Of a stretch of 14,357 nucleotides of DNA, positions 14,203 to 14,357 are shown piece after piece. Each line of letters begins with the position of its first letter. Positions within the stretch are counted from its first letter, which is position 1. This stretch comes from Thermoplasmata archaeon (lineage in GTDB: Archaea; Thermoplasmatota; Thermoplasmata; Lutacidiplasmatales; UBA184): assembly GCA_030037695.1 (NCBI GenBank), contig JASHQF010000120.1, positions 1 through 14,357 on the forward strand. The letters are read 5' to 3'. Made by a program: the position numbers and the translations under genes. Below the pieces are notes generated by a model. That model was not told where the DNA came from and ran no database searches. It worked only from the letters and a program-made list of their open reading frames with translations.

Positions 14203-14357
14203 GCCCGTCCGGTCGCGAGCGCAACGGCCCTGCCCTCGGTCCCGCCCGCGCCGGGGCGTAGACGTACCGAACCGCCGTCCCCATCAGGAATATACGGGGC
14301 AGGCCGCTCGGCCGAACGGGAGCACCCGTGCGGGCGTCCGGGGGCCGCTCAGGGGCG
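14203..14357 (+). promoter_or_regulatory. 3' flank with TATA-like element; possible start of a further gene
   Basis: These 155 bases after the giant gene hold no long reading frame that I trust. An A/T run aatata (14289-14294) looks like a TATA box for something to the right. A GTG at 14328, about 36 bases beyond its centre, opens a frame that stays open for the ten codons to the window end (VRASGGRSGA), but this is too short to call a gene. The dyad ggccg-ct-cggcc (14302-14313) lies between them. No convincing terminator was seen for the giant gene. Confidence 0.3.

Noticed and set aside
14203..14357. A tRNA or other structured RNA in the last gap
   Set aside because: I looked for a cloverleaf with a GTTC-type T loop and for paired acceptor ends and found neither, only short GC dyads.

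Overview
The window is a GC-rich archaeal chromosome segment in which third codon positions are almost all G or C. I infer a member of the Thermoplasmatota, probably one of the uncultured high-GC lineages. The grounds are very large, sequon-rich, repeat-built surface proteins, a C-terminal module of the thermoplasmatal 'VTFxExGL...W' type, a cyclic-2,3-diphosphoglycerate-synthase-family protein, TATA-like elements about 24 bases before start codons, and no convincing Shine-Dalgarno sites. No rRNA or marker gene is present, so the placement is not proven. I saw no tRNA, CRISPR array, insertion sequence or phage gene.

Left part (1-4582), cytoplasmic and membrane genes. The window opens inside a histone-deacetylase-fold amidohydrolase (AcuC type) whose start lies off the left edge. 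A small two-CBS-domain protein and a DHA2-type (14-TM-like) major facilitator drug transporter follow on the same strand. They converge on a minus-strand gene for a P-loop enzyme of the cyclic 2,3-diphosphoglycerate synthase / COG2403 family; only 28 bases separate the two stop codons.

Right part (4664-14202), cell envelope. Two large exported proteins lie in tandem on the plus strand. The first (1027 aa) has an N-terminal signal or anchor, sixteen YVTN-like beta-propeller repeats of 40 residues each (an exact 120-base period with no net drift) and four 'VTFxExGL' modules. The second (2109 aa) is a type I membrane protein with 16 IPT/TIG-like Ig domains, then 7 PKD-like domains, then one C-terminal transmembrane helix with a basic tail.

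The most striking feature is in the 2109-aa protein. It has 46 cysteines, exactly two in each of the 23 extracellular domains and none elsewhere. The spacing is nearly fixed: C-x11-C in most TIG-like domains and C-x9-C in most PKD-like ones. This predicts one disulfide per domain along a long stalk or adhesin. The neighbouring propeller protein has only two cysteines in 1027 residues.

The last 155 bases hold a TATA-like element and perhaps the first codons of another gene.
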